Of a stretch of DNA of 6,039 bases, positions 4,041 through 6,039 are shown piece by piece. The stretch covers positions 1 through 6,039 of the forward strand of contig JAJYKG010000134.1 of the NCBI GenBank assembly GCA_021788795.1, written 5' to 3'. The number at the start of each line of letters is the position of its first letter. The stretch's first letter is position 1. Both the position numbers and the translations under genes were made by a program. The DNA comes from Thermoplasmata archaeon. GTDB taxonomy: Archaea > Thermoplasmatota > Thermoplasmata > RBG-16-68-12. The notes under the pieces were generated by a model. The model saw only the letters and a program-made list of their open reading frames with translations, ran no database searches and had not been told where the DNA came from.

Positions 4041-6039
4041 TCAGTTCTGGAACCGGTTCTCGTTGTACGCGCTCGTCGTCAGGGAGGCGGGCATGCCCGT
4101 CCCGGTGAAGGCGAACCCGTACGCCGTGTTGTTCGGCAGGGTCATCCCGTTCGCGTTCTTCGCGTCCGCGATGCACGCGCCGCTGCAGGGCGTCACGGGC
4201 GACCAGCCGGTCGTCCCGTTCAGGCCCCACATGATGTGCACCGTCACGTACGCGAGGCCCGTGCTCGGGACCGTCCCGGTCAGCGTGATCGTGGCGGCCT
4301 GGCCGTTCTGCTGCAGTCCGTAGCTCGACAGGGTCACCGGCGTGCCCGAGACGGTGAACGTCTTCGTCACGTCGTTGAACTGCTGCAGGCATCCCGAGCT
4401 GCTCACGCCGGCGCCGCTGTACACGTGGACGGGCATCGCGCCCTGGGTCACGAAGGGCCACGGCAGGTTCACCGTGATCGTCACCGTGCTCCCGGGCGTG
4501 CCGTAGTAGAACACGTTGTAGTAGAACTGCCCGGGGTTCGTGGACGAGATCTTGTAGGCCCCGCCGCTCTTCGTGAACAGGACGTTGAACTGGGCTCCCG
4601 GCACATTCGCGTCCGTGTCGAACGGACAGAACATCGTGTCCGTGATCATCCCGGAGCTGCGCGTGTTCGTGAACGTGCACGTCACCGTGCCGCCCGCGGG
4701 CACGAGGAAGCCCGTCGGATCGACGCTGGCCGCGCCGCTCGAGCAGACGACCGTGAGGAACGACCATCCGGCCGGCATGCTCGTCTCCGCGACGCTGTAC
4801 GTGTTGCGGACATCCACGCCCGTGAAGGTCGTGGTCCCGGTGCCGCCCACAGTCTGGATCGTGAAGCTCGCCGGGAACGTGGACCCGCCCGTCGTCGAGT
4901 AGCCGAACAGCCCGTCGCCTCCGAGGGCGACCTTGTTCACGATGATCGTGCCAGGGGACAGAGTGACGGTCAGGACCTCGTGGCTGTCGCCGCAGCCCGT
5001 CGAGAACGCGTTGTTGTTCCCGTCGCCCGAGTACGTCGCGATCCAGTTGTACGTGCCTTCCTGGGTCGGCGTGAAGCCGGGGGACGACGTGTACGCGCCG
5101 TTGCCGTTCACGGGGATCGCGTCTGACGTGAACACCGGGCTGCCGGAGCAGTCCGCCGTGGGGAACACGGTGAAGACGATCGTGCCCGTCGGCGCGAACC
5201 CGCCGCTCAGGGTCGCCGTGTCGGTCACGGCTTGGGAGTTCAGCGGGATGTCGAAGGACTCCACGGACAGTGCGGTCGTCATGCTCGGGGAGGCCGGCGA
5301 CACGGTCAGCACCTCGTGGTCGTCGCCGCACTTCGTCGTGAAGGCGTTGTTGTTCCCGTCACCGGAGTACGAGGCGATCCAGGAGTACGTGCCGGCTCCC
5401 GGAATCGTGAACGCGGCCGAGGGGTACGCGCCGTTGCCATTGACGGGCACCGTGCTCGTAAAGAGGACCGGGCCGCTGCAGAGCGCGTCGCCGTAGACGG
5501 AGAACGTGATCGTCCCGGTGGGACCGTACCCGCCGCTCAGGGTCGCCGTGTCGGTCACGGAGACCGGCGAGTCCGAGAGGGTCAGGGACTCCGACGACAG
5601 CGCGGTGACCACGGTCGGGTGGGCCGGGCTCACGGTGACGACCTCATGGGCGTCGCCGCATCCCGTCGCGTAGGCCAAGTTGTTCGCGTCTCCCGAGTAC
5701 GAGGCAATCCAGGAGTAGGTGCCCACGCCGGGGATCGTGAACGGAGCCGACGTGTAGAGGCCGTTGCCGCTGGTCACCGGCACCGTGCTTGTCGACAGCG
5801 GCGTCCCGGTGCAACCGACCGAATCGAACACGCTGAAGACGATGCTGCCCGTCGGCGCGAACCCGCCGCTCAGGGTCGCCGTGTCGGTCACGGTGAACGT
5901 GGCGTCGGCCAAGGTGATCGATTCCGCCGAAACCTGCGTGGTCACCTTGGGCGGGGCCGGCGAGACCGTCACGACCTCGTTCGAGTCGCCGCACTTCGTC
6001 GTGAAGGCGTTGTTGTTCCCGTCGCCCGAGTACGAGGCG
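4041..6039 (-). CDS. Secreted Ig-like tandem-repeat surface protein, N-terminal part outside window
   Basis: The frame enters from the right edge and runs 665 codons to TGA at 4043-4041; a GTG at 5972 is internal to a repeat and is not the start. From the N-terminal side: the tail of one Ig-like unit (6039-5973), three complete units (5972-5640, 5639-5310, 5309-4974; 111, 110 and 112 residues), a prealbumin-like beta domain (about 4973-4659, IIVNKVAL to CTFTNTR), and a C-terminal region of about 205 residues (4658-4041) I cannot assign. Each full unit has TATLSGG, P-T-G-(S/T)-I, GTYxWIAxYSGD, CGDxHEV and VTVSPA motifs, typical of bacterial/archaeal Ig-like (Big_3-type) repeats that act as spacers or adhesins. 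Each has two Cys (xCxG and CGD), probably bridged. No C-terminal membrane helix or sorting motif is present, so it is released, held by other contacts, or anchored by the unseen N-terminus. Ser/Thr are abundant but N-x-S/T sequons are few (NGT, NNT). An adhesive or surface-coat role is inferred. Confidence 0.88.
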   Translation of the reverse strand, partial: ASYSGDGNNNAFTTKCGDSNEVVTVSPAPPKVTTQVSAESITLADATFTVTDTATLSGGFAPTGSIVFSVFDSVGCTGTPLSTSTVPVTSGNGLYTSAPFTIPGVGTYSWIASYSGDANNLAYATGCGDAHEVVTVSPAHPTVVTALSSESLTLSDSPVSVTDTATLSGGYGPTGTITFSVYGDALCSGPVLFTSTVPVNGNGAYPSAAFTIPGAGTYSWIASYSGDGNNNAFTTKCGDDHEVLTVSPASPSMTTALSVESFDIPLNSQAVTDTATLSGGFAPTGTIVFTVFPTADCSGSPVFTSDAIPVNGNGAYTSSPGFTPTQEGTYNWIATYSGDGNNNAFSTGCGDSHEVLTVTLSPGTIIVNKVALGGDGLFGYSTTGGSTFPASFTIQTVGGTGTTTFTGVDVRNTYSVAETSMPAGWSFLTVVCSSGAASVDPTGFLVPAGGTVTCTFTNTRSSGMITDTMFCPFDTDANVPGAQFNVLFTKSGGAYKISSTNPGQFYYNVFYYGTPGSTVTITVNLPWPFVTQGAMPVHVYSGAGVSSSGCLQQFNDVTKTFTVSGTPVTLSSYGLQQNGQAATITLTGTVPSTGLAYVTVHIMWGLNGTTGWSPVTPCSGACIADAKNANGMTLPNNTAYGFAFTGTGMPASLTTSAYNENRFQN
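4974..6039 (-). repeat. Tandem ~330-336 bp repeats encoding Ig-like domains
   Basis: Units start at VTVSP-type junctions: 5972-5640 (333 bp), 5639-5310 (330 bp), 5309-4974 (336 bp), plus a partial unit 6039-5973. A 30-bp block encoding the VTDTATLSGG segment is identical at 5201-5230, 5531-5560 and 5864-5893. A 39-bp block is identical at 5322-5360 and 5985-6023. Identity falls away between these blocks. The array continues beyond the right edge, so unit number is unknown. Confidence 0.9.

Noticed and set aside
2498..4108. 536-codon plus-strand frame overlapping the protease
   Set aside because: Arg/Pro/Gly-rich with no motif; offset frame of the protease, which carries the zinc motif and membrane segments.
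3850..5331. 493-codon minus-strand frame overlapping the repeat gene
   Set aside because: Lacks the repeated domain motifs seen in the other frame and is Arg/His/Asp-rich; a shadow.
4974..6039. CRISPR-like array suggested by regularly spaced identical blocks
   Set aside because: The 30-39 bp identical blocks are about 330 bp apart and lie in frame within Ig-like domain codons; this is a protein repeat.

Overview
The window is GC-rich coding DNA, with codon third positions almost all G or C. It most likely comes from a euryarchaeon, and by overall feel from a high-GC relative of the Thermoplasmatota. The support is indirect: GAGGT/AGGTG ribosome-binding sites, GTG and possibly non-ATG starts, TATA-like elements about 45 nt before starts, proteins rich in N-x-S/T sequons, and C-terminal membrane anchors followed by an Arg cluster. 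No rRNA, tRNA, CRISPR array, transposase or integrase is visible.

Layout. (1) 1-298, minus: the N-terminal 99 codons of a small membrane-anchored extracytoplasmic protein, cut off at the window edge inside a perfect 13-bp-arm hairpin. (2) 299-415: an intergenic stretch with a 21-bp dyad and a possible terminator. (3) 416-1837, minus, probably extending to about 1981: a polytopic GT-C glycosyltransferase of the PMT/ArnT (GT39-like) type. (4) about 1982-2074: a divergent promoter region. (5) 2075-2284, plus: an unrecognised 69-residue Arg-rich helical protein. (6) 2285-2504: a leader holding a weak hairpin and a TATA-like box. (7) 2505-3968, plus (open upstream to an ATG at 2430): a secreted, C-terminally anchored M6-like zinc metalloprotease with HELTH and Met-turn-like motifs. 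(8) 3969-4040: a convergent gap holding a strong hairpin. (9) 4041-6039, minus, cut off at its N-terminal side: a large secreted protein made of tandem 110-112-residue Ig-like repeats, a prealbumin-like domain and an unclassified C-terminal domain.

Four of the five genes act in or outside the membrane. A cautious reading is an archaeal cell-surface neighbourhood: a lipid-linked sugar transferase, a surface protease and an adhesin-like repeat protein. Gene orientations differ, so this is not one operon, and a functional link is inferred from proximity only. The most notable points are the missing canonical start of the glycosyltransferase, the variant zinc motif of the protease, the uneven relatedness of the Ig-like repeats, and the unclassified C-terminal domain of the repeat protein. 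The window starts in a hairpin and stops inside a tandem repeat, as an assembly fragment would.
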